64,000 nucleotides of DNA from Hwangdonia seohaensis (GTDB lineage: Bacteria > Bacteroidota > Bacteroidia > Flavobacteriales > Flavobacteriaceae), in NCBI RefSeq assembly GCF_031932625.1, contig NZ_JAVSCK010000004.1:186001-250000 (forward strand). The letters run 5' to 3'. The stretch's first letter is position 1. Each line of letters begins with the position of its first letter. A program made the translations under genes and the position numbers. The notes beneath the pieces are model-generated. The model had not been told where the DNA came from. It did not search any database and was given only the letters and a program-made list of their open reading frames with translations. Shown here piece by piece: positions 50,943 to 60,391 of this stretch.

Positions 50943-51779
50943 TTATTTTTCCCTTTTTTGAATTTTTGAGGTATTGGCAAACTTTTCTATAATTATTTTA
51001 GGGTTGTTATATAAATAAAGCGCACTCGAACCCGATAGTGAAACCGATATGTTATCGGTAACCTCAAGCGTAACATCACTCGACGTTTCAGAGGAAAGAC
51101 TACAGTTTGTAACCGTAAAGTTTTTGCCGTTAAACTGCGAGTTGTTATCCGTTCTCAACAACAAATTATCACAATCCCCTTCAATGGTGGCATTGGTGCG
51201 TTGGTACAAATCGGCTTTTAAAACAGGCGATTGTATTAAAGCCTCCAACTTACTGTAACCATTTAAAACAATTTGGGTGCTATCCGCAGTTAAATTAAGT
51301 TTAACCTTAGATTTGTCTAGACTTTCCATATTAAAAATGTTGGACTGTATGGTTAATCCAGCTTTAGAGCTTCCAATGGTTTTAAGGCTGGCATTATTTA
51401 AATCCATTGTGGCTAACGAGAGTATTTCGCCATTTTCACGAGTTTCAATATGCCTTAAAGCACCATCGTAATTCACCTTTATATTCAATCGTTTTTTCGA
51501 AGTAATCCTTTTTGTTTTATTAAAAGTAAGGACACTATCGCGCACATTAAAAGTGATAAACTCATGGAGGTTTTCATCCGTTTCAACTAAAACCGATGGT
51601 TCTTTGTTAAATATTATTTCAATTTCAAAATCCTCATCAACAATAATACTGTGAAATGAATTTATAGGTGTTCGTAAAACGGTTACATTTCTGTTGCCTT
51701 TCACTTTCTCTGTATTTTGGGCTTGGGTTGCGAAACAAATACTAAATGTAAAAAGTAATGAGAGCAGTGTTTTGTTCAT
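50943..51779 (-). CDS. Secreted GIN-domain (DUF2807) protein
   Basis: 278 residues with a signal peptide ending FATQAQNT. The rest is repetitive beta-strand sequence of the head-GIN/DUF2807 type (EDFEIEIIFNKEPSVLVETDENLHEFI, shortened here to its core idea: negatively charged strand pairs). The family is predicted to form a right-handed beta-helix at the envelope; function unknown. It is related to the GIN protein at 54730 but not next to it. Confidence 0.82.
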   Translation of the reverse strand: MNKTLLSLLFTFSICFATQAQNTEKVKGNRNVTVLRTPINSFHSIIVDEDFEIEIIFNKEPSVLVETDENLHEFITFNVRDSVLTFNKTKRITSKKRLNIKVNYDGALRHIETRENGEILSLATMDLNNASLKTIGSSKAGLTIQSNIFNMESLDKSKVKLNLTADSTQIVLNGYSKLEALIQSPVLKADLYQRTNATIEGDCDNLLLRTDNNSQFNGKNFTVTNCSLSSETSSDVTLEVTDNISVSLSGSSALYLYNNPKIIIEKFANTSKIQKREK

Positions 51780-52080
51780 TTTATTTACGGATTAATTATT
51801 AAATGGCTTGTAATTATCAATTAGACACAGCTTAATACACTCGGTCACTAACAAAGATATTGTAAAACGGCCCTAAAACCTTAAAAGCTGTTTTGCTAAA
51901 ACCTAAATTCTTTGGGTTTGTATTGAAAAAACGGCTGCATATCGCTGTAGTTATTAAAGATAATATAATAAATGTCAAAATTGCATGTGGTTAATCTAAT
52001 GTATGATAAAAATCATGTTTTAGCAGACTTATTAAATAGAACTTTGCATAAATAAATGAAGCAATAAAAAAACAGAAATT
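51780..52080. other. Divergent gap with Fnr-like palindrome
   Basis: 301 bp without a gene between the GIN protein and the YceI gene. ATGATAAAAATCAT at 52003-52016 is a perfect 5+4+5 palindrome close to the Fnr box TTGAT-N4-ATCAA, 64 bp before the YceI ATG. Confidence 0.5.
52003..52016. promoter_or_regulatory. Fnr/Crp-like palindrome upstream of the YceI gene
   Basis: ATGAT-AAAA-ATCAT. The form matches Crp/Fnr-family operators; the regulator is unknown and not in this window. Confidence 0.4.
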
Positions 52081-52662
52081 ATGAGAATTTTAAATTTAAC
52101 GAGTATTATAACATTATTTATACTTACGGCTTTTTCTACCGAAAGATGTTTTGGGCAGGAATTTAAACTTGATAACAGCCAATCTACTGTAATTGTACAC
52201 GGAACTTCAAGTTTACATGATTGGGATATAAAAGCCGAATCACACACAGGACACATCACATTTAAAGATATAAACACTGGCGAAATTGATAAACTGAATG
52301 TTGAGATTATGGCAGAATCTTTAAAGAGTGGAAAAAGGGCCATGGATAAAAACACCTATAAAGCCTTAAACACAAGCGAATTTAAAAAAATAACTTTCAG
52401 TGCAACTACTGCCAAGGTTTTAAGCCAAATTTCAGAATCTAAATTTAAAGTGGAGGTTGTGGGCAACTTAACAATCTCTGGAAAAACCAACAAGGTTACT
52501 TTAAAATTTGATATTGAAATCGATAGCAATAAAATAGAACTGAACGGAGAAAAAAGTATAAAAATGACAGACTTTAATATAGACCCTCCAAAAGCATTAC
52601 TCGGAACCATAACAACAGGAGACGACATAACCATAAAATTTAAATCAATTTTTAAAAAATAG
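52081..52662 (+). CDS. YceI-family periplasmic lipocalin-like protein
   Basis: 193 residues, signal peptide to about residue 24 (ERCFGQE). The YceI beta-barrel pattern is clear: VHGTSSLHDWDIKAESHTGH, LKSGKRAMDKNTYKALNT, FNIDPPKALLGTITTGDDI. YceI proteins bind isoprenoid-type lipids in the periplasm. First of YceI-porin-YceI, all co-directional. Confidence 0.92.
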   Translation: MRILNLTSIITLFILTAFSTERCFGQEFKLDNSQSTVIVHGTSSLHDWDIKAESHTGHITFKDINTGEIDKLNVEIMAESLKSGKRAMDKNTYKALNTSEFKKITFSATTAKVLSQISESKFKVEVVGNLTISGKTNKVTLKFDIEIDSNKIELNGEKSIKMTDFNIDPPKALLGTITTGDDITIKFKSIFKK

Positions 52663-52694
52663 TAAAGCAATAAATAAAACAAAAATTTAGAAGT

Positions 52695-53960
52695 ATGAAA
52701 ACAATTTTTAAAAACACATTAATTATAGCATTAGTGCTAACAGGGTTTAGCATAAGTGCTCAGAGTAGAAAGCTTGATAATTTTAGGCAACCCGATAAAA
52801 GCGGATTAAATGTATTTGAGGCGCCAAAAGACTCAATAACAACCTTTGATGGTGTAAAAGTAAGAATAGGCGGTTCATCAACGCTTCAATATCAGGATTT
52901 GAGCCATGAAAACTCAGGAGCTGTTCCTTTAAAGGAAATAGGAGGCAACTTTAACTTAGCCACCGCCAATTTAGATTTAGACGTTGTATTATATGATGGT
53001 GTTAGAATGCATTTACGTACATACCTATCATCACGTCATCACCCAGAACCGTATGTAAAAGGCGGTTATTTTCAAATAGATAAACTGGATTTTATCAGTG
53101 AAGGGTTTTTAAGTAATTTTATGAAGCATGCAACCATTAAGGTTGGGCACATGGAAAACAACTACGGTGATGCTCATTTTAGAAGATCTGATAACGCACA
53201 AGCCATTTACAACCCGTTTGTGGGCAACTTAATTATGGATGCATTTACAACTGAGGTTGGTGCCGAATTGTACTACCAATGCGATAGTGGATTTTTAGGA
53301 ATGGTTGGTTTTACCAATGGTAAACTAAACCAAGCGGTTGACAATCCTGGTACTGGCGGAGCTTCTTTCTTAGCTAAATTAGGTTACGATAAGCAGTTTA
53401 ATGATGATTTCAGATTCAGATTAACAGGATCGTTATACAACACAGGAGCTGTAAGAACATCGTACTTATACAGTGCAGATAGAGCAGGCTCTAGATACTA
53501 TTTAGTGTTGGAAGATGAAGATGCTTCAACAAAAGGTAATTTCAGATCTGGACGTTATAACCCGAATTTAAGAAATAAAATTACGGCTATTATGTTTAAC
53601 CCATTCTTGAAGTACCAAGGTTTAGAGTTTTTCGGAACTATTGAAACTGCCAAAGGAAAAGCAGATTCTGAAGCAGAAGAAAGAACAGCAAAACAATTTG
53701 CAGGTGAGCTTATTTATAGATTTGGTGCTACTGAAAACTTTTATTTAGGTACACGTTACAATAAGGTTGACGCCGAGGAAGCCAATGGAGATGATGTTGA
53801 AATATCAAGATTCCAATTAGGCGCAGGTTGGTTTATGACCAATAATATTTTATTGAAACTTGAATATGTTTCTCAAAAACACGACGGATACAATACCAGC
53901 AGTATTTTTGATGAAGGAAAGTTTAACGGATTTATGGCAGAGGCTGTAATTAGTTTCTAA
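52695..53960 (+). CDS. Outer membrane porin-like beta barrel
   Basis: 421 residues with signal peptide (TLIIALVLTGFSISAQ). Alternating strands, many Asp/Arg/Tyr residues and a terminal FMAEAVISF typical of barrels. The layout resembles phosphate-selective or general porins (VRIGGSSTLQYQDL, GVRMHLRTYLSSRHHPEPY, IKVGHMENNYGDAHFRRSD). Substrate unknown. Placed between two YceI genes, 32 and 100 bp away. Confidence 0.78.
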   Translation: MKTIFKNTLIIALVLTGFSISAQSRKLDNFRQPDKSGLNVFEAPKDSITTFDGVKVRIGGSSTLQYQDLSHENSGAVPLKEIGGNFNLATANLDLDVVLYDGVRMHLRTYLSSRHHPEPYVKGGYFQIDKLDFISEGFLSNFMKHATIKVGHMENNYGDAHFRRSDNAQAIYNPFVGNLIMDAFTTEVGAELYYQCDSGFLGMVGFTNGKLNQAVDNPGTGGASFLAKLGYDKQFNDDFRFRLTGSLYNTGAVRTSYLYSADRAGSRYYLVLEDEDASTKGNFRSGRYNPNLRNKITAIMFNPFLKYQGLEFFGTIETAKGKADSEAEERTAKQFAGELIYRFGATENFYLGTRYNKVDAEEANGDDVEISRFQLGAGWFMTNNILLKLEYVSQKHDGYNTSSIFDEGKFNGFMAEAVISF

Positions 53961-54060
53961 ATAGTTTTTTTAAAAGATTATATCAAGTCTCGGTGTTTAC
54001 GTTTGAATTTAATTTTTTAAATTTATAACTAACATTGAGACTTGTTTGTTAAAGGCCTAT

Positions 54061-54645
54061 ATGATGAAAAAGATTTTATTATTTTTTCTGATGCTAATTG
54101 TTTTGGGGTTTACATATATTGAAACCGTAAAAGAAACAGCTGTACATATAACTCCCGAAAGTAGTCTGATTATAAAAGGAAAAACTAATATAAATAAATT
54201 TGATTGCGAATTTGATGTACAGAATTTAGAAAGCCGAATTCCGGTTTTATTTGAGCTTATAGATGGTATAATGGTTTTTAAGGAAACCCAGCTTGTTTTG
54301 AATAATTCTTGTTTCGATTGTGGTAATAGAGGTATGAATAAGGACTTTTATAACTTGTTAAATTCTGATGAACACCCCAACATAACTCTCAAATTAAAAA
54401 AAATAGAAGGTCATCTTTCAAAAAACAACATAGTACATGCCAATATAGATATAGCTATTGCGGGTATAGTAAATTCGTATGATTTGCCCTTAAAATTTGA
54501 AGGTGATAAAACGATGAACGTTTCCGGGGTTTTAGATGTAAATATCTGCGATTTTAACCTGGAGCCTCCTAAAAAAGCATTGGGACTTATAGTTGTTGAT
54601 GACTGGATACAAATTCATTTTCAACTAAAAATTCAAGAACATTAA
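54061..54645 (+). CDS. Second YceI-like protein
   Basis: 194 residues from the ATG at 54061; a TTG at 54046 was rejected. N-terminal hydrophobic segment (LLFFLMLIVLGFTYIETV) as signal or anchor. YceI features: ESSLIIKGKTNINKFDCEF, MNKDFYNLLNSDEHPNITL, FNLEPPKKALGLIVVDDWI. A Cys pair (NSCFDCGNRG) is unusual for the family. Closed by a strong terminator. Confidence 0.85.
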   Translation: MMKKILLFFLMLIVLGFTYIETVKETAVHITPESSLIIKGKTNINKFDCEFDVQNLESRIPVLFELIDGIMVFKETQLVLNNSCFDCGNRGMNKDFYNLLNSDEHPNITLKLKKIEGHLSKNNIVHANIDIAIAGIVNSYDLPLKFEGDKTMNVSGVLDVNICDFNLEPPKKALGLIVVDDWIQIHFQLKIQEH

Positions 54646-54667
54646 GTGAATAATTTAACACCAAATA

Positions 54668-54700
54668 AAAACCCCGAAATAATTAATTTCGGGGTTTTTT
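54668..54700 (+). terminator. Bidirectional terminator between convergent genes
   Basis: Perfect 13-bp stem AAAACCCCGAAAT/ATTTCGGGGTTTT, loop AATTA, T-run on the plus strand and A-run giving U on the minus strand. Confidence 0.92.
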
Positions 54701-54729
54701 GGTTGGTTTTTTTGGTTGGTAAATATTGT

Positions 54730-55458
54730 TTATTGTTTTCTAACGCTACCGGACGAGCTCTTGTTTTTATTCACTTTTTCCGGATTGCCATAATATTTTA
54801 TATCGCCGCCGCTAGTTGCTTTTGCGGTAAGTTCTTTTACGGTATTTACTGAAATATCTGCACCACTTGTTGCCTTAACTTGACTGGATTCGGCAACTAA
54901 ATTCGATGCTTTAATATCGCTGCCACTGGTTGCTTCGGCAATGAGTTTTTCGGTTTTACCGGATAGTTTTAAATCGCTGCCACTAGTAGATTTGCATTCC
55001 AAAATAGATGTGTTTACATCTAATTTCATATCGCTACCGCTGGTCGATTTTAATTTTAAATGATTGGCGCTAATGGTATTTGTTGAGTATACATCGCTAC
55101 CACTTGTTGAGGTGATTGCCGAAATATCCTTAAAACTAACCATTACTTTTTTGGCCGTAGATCTGCCAATGTTCTCTTTGGTGTGAATTTTTAATACACC
55201 GTCAACCACTTCGGTTAAAATAAGTTCGTGTAAATTTTCGTCGGCTTCAACCGTTAAGCTCACATGGTCGGCTTGTGTTAAATACACATCTAAACCTTCG
55301 GTGGCTTTAATAGCTGAAAATGATTCGCTAATAGCCCGCTCTTCAATTTGTACATTACCATTGCCACGAACGCCAGAGTTCATGTTAATATCAAAATTAC
55401 ATGATACCAGGGTTAAGCTCAATAAAGTAGCTACGATAATTTTTGTTAGTGTTGTCAT
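54730..55458 (-). CDS. GIN-domain (DUF2807) lipoprotein with TSGSD repeats
   Basis: 242 residues, lipoprotein signal (LLSLTLVSCNFDI). After AIKATEGLDVYLTQADHVSL come six regularly spaced repeats: STSGSDVYS, STSGSDMKL, STSGSDLKL, ATSGSDIKA, ATSGADISV, ATSGGDIKYYG. They mark turns of a predicted beta-helix. It follows the PspC gene on the same strand (gap 109 bp), a recurring PadR-PspC-GIN arrangement. Confidence 0.87.
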   Translation of the reverse strand: MTTLTKIIVATLLSLTLVSCNFDINMNSGVRGNGNVQIEERAISESFSAIKATEGLDVYLTQADHVSLTVEADENLHELILTEVVDGVLKIHTKENIGRSTAKKVMVSFKDISAITSTSGSDVYSTNTISANHLKLKSTSGSDMKLDVNTSILECKSTSGSDLKLSGKTEKLIAEATSGSDIKASNLVAESSQVKATSGADISVNTVKELTAKATSGGDIKYYGNPEKVNKNKSSSGSVRKQ

Positions 55459-55567
55459 AGTTGTTCGTTTTTTGATTAATTACTTTTTGATGATTCAAAT
55501 ATCTAAAAAGCATTATGCTTTTTTAAATATACATTTCTGAATTGTAGTTTTTTAATGATGAATTGTT

Positions 55568-57409
55568 TTAGTTGTTTTTAGATTTTATGGAAATACCATC
55601 GCCATCAATGTTTACCTTAACATCGTCGTCTTTGGCTTTTATTCCGGTTTTATCAATTTTTACGCTAGAGCTATCAATGGTTACCTTTAGGCCTTTTTCG
55701 TTTATTTTTAGGCTGGAGTTTTCATCTTTGATGTCCACATCTATTTTGTAATCTTCCTCAACAGGGCAGTCCAAACACTCAATATCATCTTCTAAAATTT
55801 TTAAATACTGATTGGTGTCCTTTGAGGTAACAATGGTGGTGTTATATCGGTGATAGTCTAAAAACGATTTCGTGTTCGTGTTAAAGTTGGCAATTGTGCC
55901 TTCAGGTAAATAAAGAATAATTACCACTTCCTGATCGCTGAATTTGTTTTTAGTATCCGTTGTTAAATAAGAGTCTAAATGCAAGCTGTTGTTTTTTAAG
56001 GCATAATTGTAATTGATGTTTTTAGCACGTTCAATGGCGGTTTCATAATTTCTCCCGTCGGCACTCTTGTCAATACTTATGGTGGCTAACGAATCGTTGG
56101 TAGATTTTACTATAATCCTGATGTCCGATGAATAAATAACTTTTTCACCTTTTTCGTTATGCGCCAGTTTAAAATTATTATGGTTCCTGTAAAAACGATT
56201 GTTGTAATTATCGTTGCTTACCATTTTAACATTTAAAGTGTCGGTAGCCATAATGGGCAACTCCTTTTTCTCAACCACACGCTCATCAAAAGCATGTTCG
56301 CTGGCTTGTCGCACACCAATAACCACCAATCCGATAATAGACATGAGCCACACCCCCAACAACGTGAATTTTGCAATGCTTCCAATCGATTTTAAGTTGT
56401 TAATTAGAATTTTCAATCCTAAATAAAACAGAAAAAAGAACGGAATACCAACCGTAAAAAAGGTTAATAACGATACGAGCCATATGGGTGTATTTCCGGC
56501 GTTTACAATCTCTACAAGGTCAAGACCTGGTAAATGAATAACATCTACAACACCTAAAGAAAGCAATGTTACAATTAGGGCAATAAGGGTTACGGCACTT
56601 ATAAAAATTAAAAGAATACCAATAAATTTCGCAAAAACCTTTAAGAAAAACATAATCACTTCTCCAATGGTATCAAAAAAAGTTCGGGAAGACGATTTTA
56701 TTTTATTCCCCTGTTTGCTGAAATCCACTTTTTTTGCAGCATCGGTTACCGAATCGCTCACGTTTTTAGCCGCACCGGAAACAGATTCGGTTACGTTTTT
56801 TGCCACATCGGTAACTGTGCCAGATACGTTTTCAAAGCCGTCCTTTATTTTTTTTTCAATGTTGCTAATGTTAACCGGCTCACCGGTCATCATTATTTTT
56901 TCCGAAGTCGTTTTAGCCTCCGGAACCAAAATCCAAAGCAAAATGTATAACAGAATACCGGTTCCGGCTCCAAAAATTAAAATTATCCAAGCCAAACGCA
57001 CCCATAACGCATCAATGCCAAAGTAGTGCCCCAATCCGGACGATACCCCTCCAATATACGAGTTGTCGGTATCTCTAAATAATTTTTTAGATGGCGCTGT
57101 TTTTCTTCTGTGCGTCGCTTGCGGCTCATCCTCAAAAATCTCGTCGTCTACCAAATAATCTTCAGGTTGCCCCATTATGGTAATCACTTCGTCTACCTCT
57201 TTAATACGTATAACTTGTTTATCGTTTTGTACACGCTCGTTAAAAAGTTCTGCAATACGCGCCTCAATATCCGCTATAATTTCAGAGCGTCCTTGAGAGT
57301 CTGTAAATGAACGTTTTATAGCCTCAAGATAGCGCTGCAATTTTAAGTATGCATCCTCATCTATATGAAAAAATATACCTGCTAAATTTATGTTGACTGT
57401 TTTATTCAT
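55568..57409 (-). CDS. PspC-domain envelope protein
   Basis: 613 residues. Opening region with a DUF-like segment (NINLAGIFFHIDEDAYLKLQ, DVQPEDYL-type), a PspC domain at about 100-165 (YIGGVSSGLGHYFGIDALWV, WILVPEAKT), a coiled-coil stretch with TDAAKNVTESVSGAAKN-like repeats, four membrane helices (about 250-380), then a long extracytoplasmic domain ending in Lys/Asp-rich strands (KIDVDIKDENSSLKINEK). PspC proteins act in envelope-stress sensing. Start overlaps padR by 4 bp. Confidence 0.9.
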   Translation of the reverse strand: MNKTVNINLAGIFFHIDEDAYLKLQRYLEAIKRSFTDSQGRSEIIADIEARIAELFNERVQNDKQVIRIKEVDEVITIMGQPEDYLVDDEIFEDEPQATHRRKTAPSKKLFRDTDNSYIGGVSSGLGHYFGIDALWVRLAWIILIFGAGTGILLYILLWILVPEAKTTSEKIMMTGEPVNISNIEKKIKDGFENVSGTVTDVAKNVTESVSGAAKNVSDSVTDAAKKVDFSKQGNKIKSSSRTFFDTIGEVIMFFLKVFAKFIGILLIFISAVTLIALIVTLLSLGVVDVIHLPGLDLVEIVNAGNTPIWLVSLLTFFTVGIPFFFLFYLGLKILINNLKSIGSIAKFTLLGVWLMSIIGLVVIGVRQASEHAFDERVVEKKELPIMATDTLNVKMVSNDNYNNRFYRNHNNFKLAHNEKGEKVIYSSDIRIIVKSTNDSLATISIDKSADGRNYETAIERAKNINYNYALKNNSLHLDSYLTTDTKNKFSDQEVVIILYLPEGTIANFNTNTKSFLDYHRYNTTIVTSKDTNQYLKILEDDIECLDCPVEEDYKIDVDIKDENSSLKINEKGLKVTIDSSSVKIDKTGIKAKDDDVKVNIDGDGISIKSKNN

Positions 57410-57747
57410 TTTTTTGTTGTTTTTTGGCTTGTTACTATTGTTACTGCATTGTGCAATTCGCTCCAGGTGGTGTTTAATTCCTTTAAAAACAATTTCCCTG
57501 TTTCGGTTAATCCGTAATATTTACGTGGTGGTCCAGAGGTCGATTCCTCCCATCTGTAATTTAAAAGACCTGCGTTTTTAAGTCGTGTTAGCAAAGGGTA
57601 AATGGTGCCCTCAACCACTAGCAACTTAGCATCTTTTAGGGTGCTTAAAATTTCTGCTACATAAGCATCGTCGTCCTTTAAGACCGATAGTATGCAGAAT
57701 TCCAATACGCCTTTACGCATCTGTGCTTTTGTGTTTTCTATCTTCAT
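57406..57747 (-). CDS. PadR-family transcriptional regulator
   Basis: 113 residues, winged helix with VLEFCILSVLKDDDAYVAEI, VVEGTIYPLLTRLKNAGLL and GPPRKYYGLTETGKLFL. PadR proteins repress neighbouring genes and respond to ligands or stress. ATGA overlap with pspC makes it the likely autoregulator of this unit. Confidence 0.94.
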   Translation of the reverse strand: MKIENTKAQMRKGVLEFCILSVLKDDDAYVAEILSTLKDAKLLVVEGTIYPLLTRLKNAGLLNYRWEESTSGPPRKYYGLTETGKLFLKELNTTWSELHNAVTIVTSQKTTKK

Positions 57748-57875
57748 GTTCTTAAGCGATTTAATATGGTGAAACTGTTCATTTTTTGATTGATTCGATG
57801 ATTGTTATTGATGAAATTTTTATTTTGACACTTCGATTGATTCCTATTTTTTTTATCGGAATTGTACCGAGAATT

Positions 57876-57946
57876 TGGGCGTTACCCCGTTGGTCGCTGA
57901 GGCTCCCGAAGCGGGGTCGGGCTTTCCTCTGCAATCCCTAACACGG
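57876..57946. repeat. GCGTTAG-type repeat, short, reverse orientation
   Basis: TGGGCGTTACCCCGTTGGTCGCTGAGG...CCCGAAGCGGGGTCGGGCTTTCC...GCAATCCCTAACAC. It shares the GTTGGTCGCTGAGG segment with the copy at 62248 and lies between padR and the DUF4870 gene. Confidence 0.72.
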
Positions 57947-57987
57947 GCCACTCCGTTATTTTCAGTACGCCGTCCGCAGCCATAATG

Positions 57988-58434
57988 CTATTTTAAAAAG
58001 TTAATGGTTAACGGATATTGGTACAGTTCGCCATCGCGTGCCTTTAAGCTGGCAATTACAATAAAAACCAGCTCTAAAATAAAACCCACTACCGCCAAAG
58101 CACCCAATGCGCCGCCTATATAAAGCAGAGGCGATGGCTTGCCAATGTTTATATGAAAATTATGGAACCCGTTAAAATCTATAAAATCCAAACCGCTAAA
58201 AATCTTGAAAATAAAAAACGGAATGGTCAAGGTTCCTAAAATAATGGCGTACAGTAAAATACTCATCTGAAAATTTATAGCTTGCTTGCCATGGGCATCT
58301 ATAAACTCCGATTTAGCTTTGTTTACGCTCCATAATACAATGGGGCCAATAAAGTTTCCAAACGGTATAATAAACCGGCTAAAGGTCGATAAGTGAATAA
58401 AAGTGGCGATGTTTTTTTGATGATTGTCTATCAT
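57988..58434 (-). CDS. DUF4870 membrane protein
   Basis: 148 residues with three hydrophobic segments. Family signs: LSTFSRFIIPFGNFIGPIVLW, FIDAHGKQAINFQMSI, a central glycine/phenylalanine-rich loop and a C-terminal PLTINFLK. Function unknown; often near envelope-stress genes as here. Confidence 0.88.
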   Translation of the reverse strand: MIDNHQKNIATFIHLSTFSRFIIPFGNFIGPIVLWSVNKAKSEFIDAHGKQAINFQMSILLYAIILGTLTIPFFIFKIFSGLDFIDFNGFHNFHINIGKPSPLLYIGGALGALAVVGFILELVFIVIASLKARDGELYQYPLTINFLK

Positions 58435-58577
58435 GATTGTAAAACGTATAATAGTTTCTTATGCAAATATATGTCTAAAAGAAGGTACTTTGTTACGCAT
58501 AGTACTAAAATTTAACAAAAATTTAACAAATTGAAATGTCAATTATTTTCAATAATTTTGATGAAATTCAATTTAAA

Positions 58578-59033
58578 ATGAAGTTAACACCTAGTAAAAT
58601 AAACACATTCAATATATTTAAACTGCCTGCGGTATTCTTAATGGGTGTTCGCGTAAAATACATAAACAACGAAGCCTGTACGGTAACGGTTAAACATAAA
58701 TGGATTAATCAAAACCCATTCAAATCACTGTTTTGGGCGGTGCAAGGTATGGCTGCCGAACTTACAACCGGCGCTATTGTTATGGCAAAAATTGCAGAAA
58801 GCGGTAAAAAAATTTCAATGCTGGTAACCAGCAATAACGCCACATTTACCAAAAAGGCAACAGGCCGGATAACCTTTGTTTGTAACGATGGCGAGTTAAT
58901 AGATAAAGCCTTGCAAAGAACCATTGAAACCGGTGAAGGGCAAACCATTTGGATGAAATCTGTGGGCACCAATGCAGATGGCGTTGTGGTGTCAACCTTT
59001 AATTTCGAGTGGAGTGTAAAAGTGAAAAGTTAG
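58578..59033 (+). CDS. DUF4442 hotdog-fold thioesterase-like protein
   Basis: 151 residues from the ATG at 58578 (MKLTPSKINTFNIFKLP); an upstream ATG at 58536 lies before the conserved start. Hotdog-type segments VRVKYINNEACTVTVKHKW, NPFKSLFWAVQGMAAELTTG and MLVTSNNATFTKKATGRITF. Probably acts on acyl-thioesters; no activity shown for the family. Confidence 0.85.
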   Translation: MKLTPSKINTFNIFKLPAVFLMGVRVKYINNEACTVTVKHKWINQNPFKSLFWAVQGMAAELTTGAIVMAKIAESGKKISMLVTSNNATFTKKATGRITFVCNDGELIDKALQRTIETGEGQTIWMKSVGTNADGVVVSTFNFEWSVKVKS

Positions 59034-59234
59034 TTTTCAGTCGCAATTTTAGTCGCAGTCGCAGTCGGCAGTGAGCCACGTTGAGCTTTGCCTCTGTGTA
59101 AACTCCGTGAAACTCTGTGAAATAAATTTAACACCCGTTGGAAATTGTAATTTTTTTGAAACATTGTAACAAAACGCAAAACAAATCAACATATAAAATA
59201 CTAAATAGCAAACAACTTAACAACATACAATATT

Positions 59235-60035
59235 ATGACAGCACATGAAATTGACTACCGCATCTACGGCGAAGAAATGCAATACGTAGAAATAGAACTC
59301 GACCCGCAAGAAGGCGTTGTTGCCGAAGCCGGAAGCTTTATGATGATGGACGATGGCATTAAAATGGAAACCATTTTTGGCGATGGCTCAGAAAAAGATT
59401 CTGGTTTTTTGGGTAAAATTCTAGGCGCCGGAAAACGTATACTAACAGGCGAAAGCTTATTTATGACGGTTTTTTATAACGATTTGGTAGGCAAACGAAA
59501 TGTCTCTTTTGCATCGCCCTATCCGGGAAAAATAATCCCAATAGATTTAACCCGATTCAATGGCAAGTTTATATGCCAAAAAGATGCCTTTTTATGTGCC
59601 GCAAAAGGGGTAAGTGTAGGTATTGAGTTTTCAAAAAAACTGGGTCGCGGTTTGTTTGGTGGCGAAGGTTTTATTATGCAAAAACTAGAAGGTGATGGTA
59701 TGGCGTTTGTGCACGCTGGTGGCACCATGGCCATGAAAGAGTTGGCAGCAGGCGAAACATTACGTGTTGATACCGGCTGTATTATAGGTTTCGACCAAAC
59801 TGTGGATTACGATGTTGAGTTTGTTGGAGGCATTAAAAACACCATATTTGGCGGCGAAGGTTTGTTTTTTGCAAGGCTTCAAGGTCCCGGAACCGTTTAT
59901 GTGCAATCCTTACCATTTAGCCGATTGGCAGGTCGTGTTTTGGCATCCGCTCCAAAAGGTGGCGGCAAAGATAAAGGCGAAGGCAGTATACTTGGTGGGT
60001 TAGGCGATTTATTGGATGGTGATAATAGATTTTAA
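59235..60035 (+). CDS. AIM24/TIGR00266-family protein
   Basis: 266 residues. Beta-sheet repeats with many glycines (VEAEAGSFMMM-like, ILTGESLFMTVF, GGEGFIMQKLEGDGMAFVHA, FGGEGLFFARLQGPGTVYVQS). Family role unknown (relatives of mitochondrial AIM24). The tail GGGKDKGEGSILGGLGDLLDG is low complexity. Single gene followed by a small conserved-looking gene. Confidence 0.93.
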   Translation: MTAHEIDYRIYGEEMQYVEIELDPQEGVVAEAGSFMMMDDGIKMETIFGDGSEKDSGFLGKILGAGKRILTGESLFMTVFYNDLVGKRNVSFASPYPGKIIPIDLTRFNGKFICQKDAFLCAAKGVSVGIEFSKKLGRGLFGGEGFIMQKLEGDGMAFVHAGGTMAMKELAAGETLRVDTGCIIGFDQTVDYDVEFVGGIKNTIFGGEGLFFARLQGPGTVYVQSLPFSRLAGRVLASAPKGGGKDKGEGSILGGLGDLLDGDNRF

Positions 60036-60160
60036 GTGTTAAACTTTGTTTAATTTAAAGAAACAATGCAATTTTTTATTAACTTTAGGTGTTTAATAAA
60101 ATATAGAAAGCCTATACACAAATCTACTTATAATTTAAACCAATAATCCTAATAGTAATT

Positions 60161-60358
60161 ATGGCAAGAGCAATGCTAGAGTATACTAAAACTGTACTTA
60201 ATAAAGTTAGTTTTGATACAACGTTGTTTTGCAGAGAAGTACAAAAGGCAGTTAACAGATTGTTACCCTATGAGATTGAAGAGCTTAAAATTTTTATTCA
60301 ATCCCTTGTGCAGCAGAACCCAGAATTAAATCAATGTTTAATCTATTTAAAAGCATAA
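60161..60358 (+). CDS. Small hypothetical protein, 65 residues
   Basis: Cytosolic, helical, no signal; MARAMLEYTKTVLNKVSF, then VQKAVNRLLPYEIEELKIF. It is followed at once by a clean bidirectional terminator, which supports a real transcription unit. Similar short proteins are seen in Flavobacteriaceae; function unknown. Confidence 0.75.
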   Translation: MARAMLEYTKTVLNKVSFDTTLFCREVQKAVNRLLPYEIEELKIFIQSLVQQNPELNQCLIYLKA

Positions 60359-60387
60359 AAAAAAAGCGACCTTTTGGTCGCTTTTTT
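60357..60387 (+). terminator. Bidirectional terminator between the small gene and oxyR
   Basis: A-run, then GCGACC-TTTT-GGTCGC, then T6. Serves both convergent genes. Confidence 0.92.
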
Positions 60388-60391
60388 AGTT

